Part shown: positions 26,956 through 35,368 of the stretch, one piece after another
Layout: every line of letters starts with the position of its first letter
Numbering within the stretch: the stretch's first letter is position 1
NCBI RefSeq assembly: GCF_013055795.1
Contig: NZ_JABETO010000017.1
Location: 75,931 to 137,559, forward strand
DNA from: Streptomyces sp. I05A-00742
GTDB taxonomy: Bacteria; Actinomycetota; Actinomycetes; Streptomycetales; Streptomycetaceae
Reading direction: 5' to 3'
Length of the DNA stretch: 61,629 nt
The notes under the pieces: generated by a model
Database searches by the model: none
What the model was told of the DNA's origin: nothing
What the model saw: the letters and a program-made list of their open reading frames with translations, nothing else
Translations under genes and position numbers: made by a program

Positions 26956-28599
26956 ATGAGCGAGCGTCCTCGAACCACCCTGCTGCGCAACGGCACCGTG
27001 CACAGCCCCGCCGACCCCTTCGCCACCGCCATGGTCGTGGAGGGCGGTCATATCGCCTGGGTCGGCTCCGAAGGAGCGGCCGACTCCTTCGCCGACGGCG
27101 TCGACGAGGTCGTCGACCTCCAAGGCGCCCTCGTCACCCCGGCGTTCACCGACGCACATGTGCACACCACCGCCACCGGGCTCGCCCTCACCGGCCTCGA
27201 CCTCACCGGGGCGGGGACGCTCGCCGAGGCCCTGGACCGGGTACGGTCCCACGCCGCCGCCCGGCCCGGCGACCGGATCCTGCTCGGGCACGGCTGGGAC
27301 GCGGCCCGCTGGCCCGAGGAACGGCCCCCGTCCCGGGCCGAACTCGACGCCGCCACCGGCGGCCGTCCGCTCTACCTCACCCGGGCCGACGTCCACTCCG
27401 CCGTGGTCACCACCGCCCTGCTCGACCTGGTCCCCACCGCCCGCGACCTGCGCGGATTCACCCCCGACGGGCCCCTGACGGACGCCGCCCACCACGCGGT
27501 GCGCGCCACCGCCCACGCCGCCGTCACCCCCGCCCAGCGCACCGAGGCGCAGCGCGCCGCGCTGGCCCGCGCGGCCTCGCTCGGCATCGGCTCGGTCCAC
27601 GAGTGCGCCGGACCGCAGATCTCCGGCGAGGACGACCTCACCGGGCTGCTGCGCCTCGCCGCGGAGGAGCCGGGCCCCCGGGTCGTCGGCTACTGGGCCG
27701 AGGCGTTCACCACCGCGAACGACGTGGCGAAGGTCAGGGAGCTGGGTGCCGCCGGCGCGGCCGGGGACCTCTTCGTCGACGGCTCGCTCGGCTCCCACAC
27801 GGCCTGCCTGCACGAGCCGTACGCCGACCTCCCGGCCGCGCCCGGCGGCACCGGCACCGCCCACCTGGACGCGGACGCCGTCGCCGCGCATGTCGCCGCC
27901 TGCACCGAGGCGGGCGTCCAGGCGGGCTTCCACGCCATCGGCGACGCCGCGCTCACCGCTGTCGTCACGGGCGTCCGGGCGGCGGCCGAGAAGGTCGGGC
28001 TCGACCGCGTACGGGCCGCCCGGCACCGGATCGAGCACGCCGAGATGCTGACCCCCGAGCACATCGCCGCCTTCGCCGAGTATGCCCTCACCGCCTCCGT
28101 CCAGCCCGCCTTCGACGCCGCCTGGGGCGGCGACGAGGGCATGTACGCCGCGCGGCTGGGACGCGAGCGGGCCAGGTCCCTCAACCCGTACGCGGCGCTG
28201 CTGCGCGCGGGCGTCCCGCTGGCGCTCGGCTCCGACAGCCCCGTCACCCCGCTCGACCCCTGGGGCACCGTCCGCGCCGCGGCCTTCCACCGCACCCCCG
28301 AGCACCGTGTCTCGGTGCGCGCGGCCTTCACCGCGCACACCCGCGGCGGCTGGCGGGCGATCGGCCGCGACGACGCGGGCGTGCTGGTGCCGGGGGCGCC
28401 CGCGGACTACGCGGTCTGGGAGGCCGGCGACCTGGTGGTGCAGGTGCCGGACCTCCGGGTCGCCAACTGGTCCACCGACCCCCGCTCCGGCACCCCGGGC
28501 CTGCCGGAGCTGACGCCCGGCGGTCAACTGCCCCGCTGTGTCCGCACGGTGGTGGACGGCCGGACCGTGCACGACGCCGACGGGCGGCCGAACGGGTGA
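26956..28599 (+). CDS. YtcJ-like amidohydrolase
   Basis: 547 residues, amidohydrolase family 3 TIM barrel. Metal-site and active-site landmarks are TDAHVHTT near the start of the barrel, QAGFHAIGDAAL, RIEHAEML and LGSDSPVTPLDPW. N- and C-terminal beta-sandwich strands flank the barrel (LLRNGTVHSP at the start, CVRTVVDGRTV at the end). YtcJ-type proteins hydrolyse amide or related bonds in small molecules; the substrate cannot be told. It follows the Lrp gene by 74 bases on the same strand. Confidence 0.88.
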   Translation: MSERPRTTLLRNGTVHSPADPFATAMVVEGGHIAWVGSEGAADSFADGVDEVVDLQGALVTPAFTDAHVHTTATGLALTGLDLTGAGTLAEALDRVRSHAAARPGDRILLGHGWDAARWPEERPPSRAELDAATGGRPLYLTRADVHSAVVTTALLDLVPTARDLRGFTPDGPLTDAAHHAVRATAHAAVTPAQRTEAQRAALARAASLGIGSVHECAGPQISGEDDLTGLLRLAAEEPGPRVVGYWAEAFTTANDVAKVRELGAAGAAGDLFVDGSLGSHTACLHEPYADLPAAPGGTGTAHLDADAVAAHVAACTEAGVQAGFHAIGDAALTAVVTGVRAAAEKVGLDRVRAARHRIEHAEMLTPEHIAAFAEYALTASVQPAFDAAWGGDEGMYAARLGRERARSLNPYAALLRAGVPLALGSDSPVTPLDPWGTVRAAAFHRTPEHRVSVRAAFTAHTRGGWRAIGRDDAGVLVPGAPADYAVWEAGDLVVQVPDLRVANWSTDPRSGTPGLPELTPGGQLPRCVRTVVDGRTVHDADGRPNG

Positions 28600-28608
28600 C
28601 GCCCGGGC

Positions 28609-28633
28609 GGCACGTACCGCCGAACGACGTGCC
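28609..28633 (+). terminator. Possible terminator after the amidohydrolase
   Basis: GGCACGT (28609-28615) pairs with ACGTGCC (28627-28633) around an 11-base loop. Confidence 0.4.
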
Positions 28634-28709
28634 CCTCGGCCTGTCGCGCTGTGTCACGCCCTCCGTACTGACCTGCTGATTTGGCACAACGACGCAGGTC
28701 AAGCGGCTG

Positions 28710-28740
28710 TTGACAGGGTGCGGTCCGGGGCGGGTAGGTT
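28710..28740 (+). promoter_or_regulatory. Strong promoter upstream of lnt with a long leader
   Basis: A perfect TTGACA (28710-28715) lies 19 bases before TAGGTT (28735-28740). The predicted start leaves about 385 untranslated bases before lnt. The stretch 28634-29132 has no supported gene; the leader is GC-rich and could hold structure, or the promoter may serve a separate short RNA. Confidence 0.55.
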
Positions 28741-29132
28741 CGGCCGGGTCCACCACAGGACGTCCGACCGGAGAACTCCACGCAGTCGTCGAACGCCGCT
28801 GGGCCATGGGGTGGTGCGCCGTACGGGCGCGCCGCCACTGGGAGCCAGGTCCAGCGCACGGGGGCGGGGGACGTTCCGCCGGGTCGGCAGGTGTGACCCG
28901 GGTGGGGCCCGGACGTTCAGTAGACAACGGTTCCAGGGCGACCCGCAGCCAGCGGTTCCCCGGCCGGCCCGAAGGACACCGTGCCCCACCCGCCGTCCCC
29001 GGCCCCGCCGCTTCCGGCCGGGCCCTTCGCCTCTCGGCATCGGCGCCGCTTTCCCGCACCCTGGACACGGGCCGTACCCCACTCGGGGTACGGTCACGTG
29101 ATCCCTGAAACGAGCTGCAGGAAGGCGCGACC

Positions 29133-30806
29133 GTGCCCTCGGGTTCCGACACCACCGCCGAGACCTCCGGCGACCCCGCGGCGGGCCGCACGGACGCCTC
29201 GCCTGCGCCTCCCGCGCCCCGCCCCGGCCGGGCCGCGCGGCTGGCCGCGCCGGCCCGCCGCGAGGCAGCCCGCACCGGCCTCGCCGCCGCGACCGGAGTG
29301 GCGCTGGCCTTCGCCTTCCCGCCGTACGACGTGTGGCCGCTGTCGGTGCTCGCGGTGGCCGCGCTGGCCCTGCTGACCCACGGCCGCACGGGCCGCCAGG
29401 GCGCCTGGACCGGCTTCGTCGTCGCCCTGCCGTTCTTCTTCCTGCTGCTGCGCTGGCTGAACGTCGTCGGCTACGACGTCGTCCTCGGCCTGTCCGTCGC
29501 CGAGTCCCTGTTCGTCGCCGCGCTCGGCGCCGGCCTCGCCCGGACCTCCCGGCTGCCCGCATGGCCGTTGTGGGCCGCCTGTCTGTGGGTCGCCGAGGAG
29601 TGGGCCCGCGACCGGATGCCGTTCGGCGGCTTCCCCTGGGGCCGGCTGGCCTTCGCCAACACCCACTCGCCCTTCACACCCCTCGCCGCGCTCGGCGGCG
29701 CCCCGCTGGTCAGCTTCGCCGTGGCGTTCGCCGGTGGCCTCGTGGCCTTCGCGGTGCTCGCCCTGCGGCGGCTGCGCGGCGGGCCGCTCGGGGTGAAGGC
29801 CCTGCTGCCCCCGGTCGAGGCGGTGGCCCTCGCGGGGGCCGTGGTCCTGGCCGGGTACGCGGTGCCGGTGCCCACGAAGGCCGACGACACGGTGAACATC
29901 GCCGTCGTCCAGGGCGATGTGCAGAAGCCCGGCATGGACTTCCTCGGCCGCCCGATGATGATCCTCAACAACCACGTCAACGCCACCCTGCAGCTGGCGA
30001 AGGACGTCAAGGAGGGCCGGGCGAAGAAGCCCGACCTGGTCATCTGGCCGGAGAACTCCTCCGACCTCGACCCGTTCCGGGTCAAGCAGGCCTACGACCG
30101 CATCGACGAGGCCGTCAAGGCCATCGGGGTGCCGGTGCTCGTCGGCGCGCTCGTCGACCACCCCACCAAGGCGGGCTACGTCTACAACGAGGGCATCGTC
30201 TGGTACCCGAAGACCGGGCCCGGCGCCTCGTACACCAAGCAGCACCCCGTCCCGTTCGGCGAGTACGTCCCGTTCCGCGAGCAGCTCAGCAAGGTCATCA
30301 CCCGCCTCCAGCGGGTGCCCCGCGACTTCTACCCGGGCGACCACACCGGGGTCATGCAGGTCGGTCCCGCCCGCCTGGGCGACGTCATCTGCTTCGAGGT
30401 CGCCTACGACGAGATCGTCCGGGAGACCGTGAACGCCGGCGCCCGGGCACTGGTCGTACAGACCAACAACGCCACCTTCGGCCGCTCCGACCAGCCCGAG
30501 CAGCAGCTCGCCATGAGCCGGCTGCGCGCCGTCGAGCACGGCCGGGCCGTGGTGACCGCGGCCACCAGCGGCATCAGCGCCGTCGTCGGACCCGACGGCA
30601 CGGTCGAGGAACGCGCGCCCGAGTTCACGCGCGAGGTCATCAACACCGCCATCCCGCTCCGGGACGGCACCACCGTCGCGGACCGAGCCGGTGCGGCGCC
30701 GGAATGGGTGCTCGCTATCGTGGGCCTTCTCTCCTGTGCGGCCGCCGTGCTGATCGGCCGTCGGGAACGAGCGGTGGAGTCCATGGACAAGAAGGGCCAG
30801 CAGTGA
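29133..30806 (+). CDS. lnt: Apolipoprotein N-acyltransferase
   Basis: 557 residues from a GTG: a disordered Pro/Ala start, about seven membrane helices (roughly 45-255), an extracytoplasmic nitrilase-type domain, and a final helix (about 527-545). The catalytic triad is visible: Glu307 in WPENSSDLD, Lys369 in YTKQHPVPFGEYVP and Cys420 in VICFEVAYDE. It adds the third acyl chain to the N-terminal cysteine of lipoproteins at the membrane. The stop overlaps the next gene (GTGA), coupling it to the mannose synthase. In M. tuberculosis the two activities are one protein, Ppm1. Confidence 0.94.
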   Translation: MPSGSDTTAETSGDPAAGRTDASPAPPAPRPGRAARLAAPARREAARTGLAAATGVALAFAFPPYDVWPLSVLAVAALALLTHGRTGRQGAWTGFVVALPFFFLLLRWLNVVGYDVVLGLSVAESLFVAALGAGLARTSRLPAWPLWAACLWVAEEWARDRMPFGGFPWGRLAFANTHSPFTPLAALGGAPLVSFAVAFAGGLVAFAVLALRRLRGGPLGVKALLPPVEAVALAGAVVLAGYAVPVPTKADDTVNIAVVQGDVQKPGMDFLGRPMMILNNHVNATLQLAKDVKEGRAKKPDLVIWPENSSDLDPFRVKQAYDRIDEAVKAIGVPVLVGALVDHPTKAGYVYNEGIVWYPKTGPGASYTKQHPVPFGEYVPFREQLSKVITRLQRVPRDFYPGDHTGVMQVGPARLGDVICFEVAYDEIVRETVNAGARALVVQTNNATFGRSDQPEQQLAMSRLRAVEHGRAVVTAATSGISAVVGPDGTVEERAPEFTREVINTAIPLRDGTTVADRAGAAPEWVLAIVGLLSCAAAVLIGRRERAVESMDKKGQQ

Positions 30807-31564
30807 ACGACGGCGGTCAGCGGAGATTCGGTCCGCTCGGCACGACCTTGGTGATCATTCCGACCTACAACGAGGCGGAGAACATCAAGCCCATCGTCGG
30901 CCGGGTGCGGGCCGCCGTGCCGGAGGCGCAAGTGCTCGTCGCCGACGACAACAGCCCGGACGGCACCGGGAAGCTCGCCGACGAGCTGGCCGAGGCCGAC
31001 GACCACGTCCACGTACTGCACCGCAAGGGCAAGGAAGGGCTCGGCGCGGCCTACCTCGCCGGCTTCCGCTGGGGCCTCGACCAGGGCTACGGCGTCCTCG
31101 TGGAGATGGACGCCGACGGCTCCCACCAGCCCGAGGAGCTGCCCCGGCTGCTCACCGCCCTCAAGGGCGCCGACCTGGCCCTCGGCTCCCGCTGGGTCCC
31201 CGGCGGCCGCGTCGTCAACTGGCCCAAGTCCCGCGAGATCCTCTCCCGTGGCGGCTCCACCTACTCCCGGCTCCTCCTCGACGTCCCCCTCCGGGACGTC
31301 ACCGGCGGCTACCGCGCCTTCCGGCGCGAGACGCTGGAGGGGCTGGGCATGGAGGAGGTGGCCTCCCAGGGCTACTGCTTCCAGGTCGACCTGGCGTGGC
31401 GGGCGGTGAAGGCGGGCTTCCATGTGGTGGAGGTGCCGATCACGTTCGTTGAGCGGGAGCTCGGGGACAGCAAGATGAGTCGTGACATCGTCGCTGAGGC
31501 GCTGTGGCGGGTGACGTCGTGGGGCGTCGGGGCGCGGGTCGGGAAGGCGCTCGGGCGGGGCTGA
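30803..31564 (+). CDS. ppm1: Polyprenol monophosphomannose synthase
   Basis: 253 residues, GT2 family. The donor site is seen in VIIPTYNEAENI, VLVADDNSPDGT and VEMDADGSHQPEEL, the last holding the DxD-type metal motif. It makes polyprenyl-phosphate-mannose at the cytoplasmic face, the donor for protein O-mannosylation in actinobacteria. There are no C-terminal membrane helices, so it relies on a partner, plausibly Lnt, whose gene overlaps it by 4 bases. It is followed by repeat B. Confidence 0.93.
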   Translation: MNDGGQRRFGPLGTTLVIIPTYNEAENIKPIVGRVRAAVPEAQVLVADDNSPDGTGKLADELAEADDHVHVLHRKGKEGLGAAYLAGFRWGLDQGYGVLVEMDADGSHQPEELPRLLTALKGADLALGSRWVPGGRVVNWPKSREILSRGGSTYSRLLLDVPLRDVTGGYRAFRRETLEGLGMEEVASQGYCFQVDLAWRAVKAGFHVVEVPITFVERELGDSKMSRDIVAEALWRVTSWGVGARVGKALGRG

Positions 31565-31579
31565 GCGCCTGCGGCGGGC

Positions 31580-31752
31580 TGTGCCCCGGTCCCGCCCCTT
31601 CGCCGATTCCTGGGGGCGAGCCCCCAGACCCCCTGAAACCGCGCTCCGCGCGGTTGTCCTCAAACTCCCCCAGAGGGGGCACCCCCAACGGGCTGGACAG
31701 CCCGTCCGGCGTTTGAGGACGCGCGCCGCAGGCGCGCTCACCGGGGGTCCGG
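31580..31752. repeat. Intergenic nested palindrome, copy B (partial)
   Basis: Contains a diverged left outer arm (CCCCGGTCCCGCCCCTTCG) and the inner arm GTCCGGCGTTTGAGGA. A hairpin CCCCCAGAGGGGG and a GCGCGCC/GGCGCGC pairing are also present. The right outer arm is missing. It fills the gap between ppm1 and fxsA. Confidence 0.75.
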
Positions 31753-31782
31753 GGCACCCCACCACCCAGGCACACTGGATGC

Positions 31783-32346
31783 ATGACGTTCGGAACGCAG
31801 CAGCAGCAGCCCAAGCAGCGCCGCACCCGCAAACTCCTCCCCCTCGCCGTCGCCGCCTGGGCCGTCCTGGAGATCTACCTCCTGATCCTGGTCGCGGACG
31901 CCGCCGGCGGCCTCGCCGTGTTCGGCCTGCTGGCCGGGGGAGTGGTCCTCGGCGCGTACGTGATCAAGAGGGCCGGGCGGCGCGCCTGGCAGCGGCTGAC
32001 GCGGTCGATGCAGGCCGGGGGCGCGGCGGGGGCCGCGCCGGACGTGGAGGGCGGCGGCAACGGTCTGACGATGCTGGGCGGCCTGCTGCTGATGGTGCCG
32101 GGGCTGGTCTCGGACGTGGCGGGGCTGCTGTGCCTCTTCCCGCCGACCCGGGCGCTGATCCGGAAGACGGCCGTCCGCCGGATCGAGCGCGCGGCGGAGG
32201 CGGGCCCGCTGGGGGACGCGGTGCGGCAGGCGCGGATGCACCGGCCCGGCGCCGGCGGCCCGGACGGCAAGGTCGTCCAGGGCGAGGTCATACGGGACGA
32301 CGAGGGCCCGGCCCCCCGCACGGACGACCCCCAACTGCCGCGCTGA
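31783..32346 (+). CDS. fxsA: FxsA-family membrane protein
   Basis: 187 residues. A basic Gln-rich start, two hydrophobic segments (about 20-42 and 44-60), then a third pair around GLTMLGGLLLMVPGLVSDVAG followed by LLCLFPPTRALIRK, the family hallmark. The tail is hydrophilic and acidic. E. coli FxsA relieves phage T7 exclusion by F; the actinobacterial role is unknown. It ends at a strong shared terminator facing rbpA. Confidence 0.88.
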   Translation: MTFGTQQQQPKQRRTRKLLPLAVAAWAVLEIYLLILVADAAGGLAVFGLLAGGVVLGAYVIKRAGRRAWQRLTRSMQAGGAAGAAPDVEGGGNGLTMLGGLLLMVPGLVSDVAGLLCLFPPTRALIRKTAVRRIERAAEAGPLGDAVRQARMHRPGAGGPDGKVVQGEVIRDDEGPAPRTDDPQLPR

Positions 32347-32355
32347 GCGGAGCGC

Positions 32356-32398
32356 ACAAGGGCCCGGCCACCGCGGGAAGCGGTGGCCGGGCCCTTGT
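32356..32398. terminator. Bidirectional terminator between fxsA and rbpA
   Basis: Perfect 19-bp stem ACAAGGGCCCGGCCACCGC / GCGGTGGCCGGGCCCTTGT with loop GGGAA, 10 bases after the fxsA stop and 21 bases from the rbpA stop. Confidence 0.92.
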
Positions 32399-32418
32399 GA
32401 TGTGCGGTGTGCGGCGGG

Positions 32419-32793
32419 TCAGGCCGACTTGCGGGTGTCCCGCGGATGCACGGCGATGTTCATGGCGCCGGAGCGCAGGACGGCCAGCCTCTCGGCCAGC
32501 ACCTCCTCCAGCTCCTCGCGGGTGCGCCGCTCCATGAGCATGTCCCAGTGCGTGCGCGCGGGCTTGCCCTTCTTCTCCTCGGGTCCGTCGCCGTCCACCA
32601 GGAGTGCCACGGCGCCGCACGCCTTGCACTCCCACTCCGGCGGAATCTCCGCCTCTACAGAGAACGGCATCTCGAATCGATGGCCGTTCGGGCATGCGTA
32701 CTCCACCGCCTGGCGCGGGGCCAGATCGATGCCGCGGTCGGTCTCGTAGCTGGTCACCACAAGTCGCGTGCCGCGGAGAGCTCGCTCACTCAT
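32419..32793 (-). CDS. rbpA: RNA polymerase-binding protein RbpA
   Basis: 124 residues, the length of the S. coelicolor protein. It starts MSERALRGTRLVVTSYE and has the zinc site CPNGH and CKAC in the core, with the C-terminal sigma-interacting helix region MLMERRTREELEEVL. RbpA binds group I and II sigma factors and stimulates promoter opening; it also supports basal rifampicin tolerance. GGGAGG lies 9 bases before the ATG. A SigR-type promoter lies upstream, matching known control of rbpA in S. coelicolor. Confidence 0.96.
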   Translation of the reverse strand: MSERALRGTRLVVTSYETDRGIDLAPRQAVEYACPNGHRFEMPFSVEAEIPPEWECKACGAVALLVDGDGPEEKKGKPARTHWDMLMERRTREELEEVLAERLAVLRSGAMNIAVHPRDTRKSA

Positions 32794-32855
32794 GAATTCG
32801 TGCCTCCCGGGCTTGTCGCCCACAGGACAGGTGTCGCTGTCGTCGTCATCCGGTC

Positions 32856-32882
32856 AACGTCCGGTCGGCGGTGAAGATTCCC
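32856..32882 (-). promoter_or_regulatory. SigR-type promoter of rbpA
   Basis: On the minus strand GGGAAT (32877-32882) and GTT (32856-32858) are separated by 18 bases, matching the thiol-stress sigma R consensus. It gives a leader of about 55 bases. Confidence 0.8.
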
Positions 32883-33043
32883 GTTGAGGGACATGCGTCG
32901 CCCGTCGTGCCGCCCCTTGTTGTACCCACCAGCGCCCGGTTTGTCACATCTGACAACAGATGTCACCCAGTGTTCCCGGCACTTGTGCGCGCAGTAACGG
33001 TTCATCCGGTGGGTCAAAGGCGTACACTACCGGCTCGCAGCTT

Positions 33044-33790
33044 TCACTGGCGCACCGGGTCCGGCGCGAGGCCGGCCGGGACGGTCGTGGCGGGCTCCGC
33101 CGACGCCGCCGGCGCGGTGCCGGGCCGGTCGAAGAAGCGCAGGAAGAACTGTGAGAGCGGGCCGATCGCCACGGCGAAGACTACCGTTCCGGCGCCCGCC
33201 GAGCCGCCGAGCGCGAAGCCAGTCGCCAGGACCGCGAGCTCGATGCAGGTGCGTACCAGCCGCACCGACCGTCCGGTCCTGCGGTGCAGGCCGGTCATCA
33301 GCCCGTCGCGCGGGCCGGGGCCGAAGCGGGCCGATATGTACAGGCCGGTCGCCATCCCGCACAGTGCCACGGCGAAGGCCAGCAGCGGGATCCGCACCCA
33401 TAGCGAGTCCTGTGCGGGCACCAGGGCCAGCGTCGCGTCCATCGCCAGGCCGATCACCAGCACATTGGACACCGTGCCCAGCCCCGGGCGCTGGCGCAGC
33501 GGGATCCACAGCAGCAGCACCAGCGCGCCGATCAGAATCGACGTCGTGCCGATCGACAGCCCGGCGTGGCGTGCGACGCCCTGGTTGAGCACGTCCCAGG
33601 GTGACAGTCCCAGTCCGGACCGCAGCTGGAGCGCCGCGCTCGCTCCGTACAGCGCCAGGCCGATGTAGAGCCGGACGAGGCGGCCGACGACCGCCGCCGC
33701 CGTGGACCGTGTCGGTGTGGGCACAGTGGGCACAACCTCTCCCCAAAAGTCGTGGCCTGGCCCGACGGTGGTGCGGGTGGCCTGTTGCAT
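33044..33790 (-). CDS. YczE/YitT-like integral membrane protein
   Basis: 248 residues. About five hydrophobic helices, with the family block GLALYGASAALQLRSGLGLSPWDVL split after the first helix, ARFGPGPRDGLMTGL and a polar C-terminal tail. YczE proteins are often encoded next to MocR/PdxR-type regulators, as here with a divergent mocR 63 bases away; a transport role related to the regulator ligand is inferred. Minus-strand TTGGCC and TACAGT 16 bases apart form a plausible promoter within the repeat-rich gap. Confidence 0.82.
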   Translation of the reverse strand: MQQATRTTVGPGHDFWGEVVPTVPTPTRSTAAAVVGRLVRLYIGLALYGASAALQLRSGLGLSPWDVLNQGVARHAGLSIGTTSILIGALVLLLWIPLRQRPGLGTVSNVLVIGLAMDATLALVPAQDSLWVRIPLLAFAVALCGMATGLYISARFGPGPRDGLMTGLHRRTGRSVRLVRTCIELAVLATGFALGGSAGAGTVVFAVAIGPLSQFFLRFFDRPGTAPAASAEPATTVPAGLAPDPVRQ

Positions 33791-33798
33791 GGCAGTCT

Positions 33799-33869
33799 GT
33801 GGACTGTAAGCGATAATGATCCATGGCCAATTCCGGAAAGGTGGACTGCAACCATGAGTCAGTGGACCG
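33799..33869. promoter_or_regulatory. Repeated GTGGAC boxes in the yczE-mocR divergent region
   Basis: GTGGACTG occurs at 33799-33806 and 33841-33848, and GTGGACCG at 33862-33869, spaced 42 and 21 bases apart, that is, four and two helical turns. An inverted half CAGTC lies at 33793-33797. MocR regulators bind such direct repeats on one DNA face; the third box lies inside the mocR coding start, suggesting autocontrol. Confidence 0.6.
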
Positions 33870-35368
33870 CCTCAGTGGGAGCGCAGCAGCTCGCGCGTCT
33901 CCTGGACGCCCAGGGCGGAACGGAGCTGTCCGGCGGGGTGACGCCGATCAACGGCCGCCGGACGCCCGCCTACCGCTCGCTCGCCGACCGCATCCGGCTG
34001 CTGGTCCTGGAGGGCCGCATTCCGGTGGCGGCCAGGCTGCCCGCCGAGCGGGAGCTCGCCACCGCGCTGTCCGTCAGCCGGACCACCGTCGCCGCCGCCT
34101 ACGAGGCGCTGCGGGGCGAGGGCTTCCTGGAATCGCGGCGTGGCGCCGGAAGCTGGACCGCCGTGCCGGCCGGGAGTCCGCTCCCCACCCGGGCCCTGGA
34201 CCCGCTGCCGCCGGAGAGCGCCGGCTCGATGATCGACCTCGGCTGTGCCGCCCTCACCGCCCCCGAGCCCTGGCTGACCCGCGCCTTCCAGGGGGCGCTG
34301 GAGGAACTGCCGCCCTACGCGCACACCCACGGCGACTACCCGGCCGGCCTGCCCGCCCTGCGCCAGGCCCTCGCCGACCGCTACACCGCGCGCGGCATCC
34401 CGACCATGCCCGAGCAGATCATGGTCACCACCGGGGCCATGGGCGCCGTCGCCGCCATCTGCCGGCTGCTGGCCGGGCGCGGCGAGCGGGTGGCCGTCGA
34501 GTCACCGTCGTACGCCAATGTCCTTCAGCTCATGCGTGAGGCCGGCGCCCGGCTCGTGCCCGTCGGGATGGCCGACCGGCTCGGCGGCTGGGACCTGTCC
34601 GCCTGGCGCCAGGTCCTGCGGGACGCCGCTCCCCGGCTGGCCTACGTCGTCGCCGATTTTCACAACCCCACCGGCACTCTCGCCCCCGAGGCCCAGCGCC
34701 GCGAACTCGTCGAGGCCGCGCGAGCCGCCGGCACCGTACTCGTCGCCGACGAGACCATGACCGACCTCCCGCTGGAGCCCGGGCTCGAGATGCCCCGTCC
34801 CGTATGCGCCTTCGACCCCGCAGGCAGCACGGTCGTCACGGTGGGCTCCGCCAGCAAGTCGTTCTGGGCCGGGCTCCGCATCGGCTGGGTACGCGCCGCC
34901 CCCGAAGTGATCCGCAGCCTCGTCGCGGCCCGCGCCTATGCCGACCTCGGCACGCCCGTACTGGAACAGCTGGCCGTCAGCCGGCTGCTGGACACCGGCG
35001 GCTGGGACGAAGCCGTCGCCGTACGCCGCGCCGAGGTGCTCGACAGCCGGGACTCCGTCGTCGCGGCCCTCGAAGCGCGGCTGCCCGACTGGGAGTTCAC
35101 CGTCCCTAAGGGCGGGCTCACCCTGTGGGTACGCACCGGTGGGCTCTCCGGCTCGCGGATCGCCCAGGTCGGCGAGCGGCTGGGGGTACGCGTGCCGTCC
35201 GGTCCGCGTTTCGGCGTGGACGGGGCGTTCGAGGGGTACGTACGGCTGCCCTTCACCGTCACCGGGCCGGTCGCCGACGAGGCGGTGGCGCGGCTCGCCG
35301 AGGCCGCCCGGCTGGTGGCCAGCGGGGCGCCCGTGGCGGCCGACGCTCCCCGTACCTTCGTGGCCTGA
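33854..35368 (+). CDS. MocR/PdxR-type GntR regulator with aminotransferase domain
   Basis: 504 residues. Residues about 38-110 are a GntR winged helix (RLPAERELATALSVSRTTVA). After a linker, an aminotransferase class I-like domain runs to the end, with the PLP-binding Lys335 in SASKSFWAGLRIG and the substrate-side ADFHNPTGTL and ADETMTDLPL. Such proteins sense PLP or amino compounds and do not usually transaminate. The ATG at 33854 lies within the repeated boxes. The divergent yczE gene is the probable target. Confidence 0.93.
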   Translation: MSQWTASVGAQQLARLLDAQGGTELSGGVTPINGRRTPAYRSLADRIRLLVLEGRIPVAARLPAERELATALSVSRTTVAAAYEALRGEGFLESRRGAGSWTAVPAGSPLPTRALDPLPPESAGSMIDLGCAALTAPEPWLTRAFQGALEELPPYAHTHGDYPAGLPALRQALADRYTARGIPTMPEQIMVTTGAMGAVAAICRLLAGRGERVAVESPSYANVLQLMREAGARLVPVGMADRLGGWDLSAWRQVLRDAAPRLAYVVADFHNPTGTLAPEAQRRELVEAARAAGTVLVADETMTDLPLEPGLEMPRPVCAFDPAGSTVVTVGSASKSFWAGLRIGWVRAAPEVIRSLVAARAYADLGTPVLEQLAVSRLLDTGGWDEAVAVRRAEVLDSRDSVVAALEARLPDWEFTVPKGGLTLWVRTGGLSGSRIAQVGERLGVRVPSGPRFGVDGAFEGYVRLPFTVTGPVADEAVARLAEAARLVASGAPVAADAPRTFVA

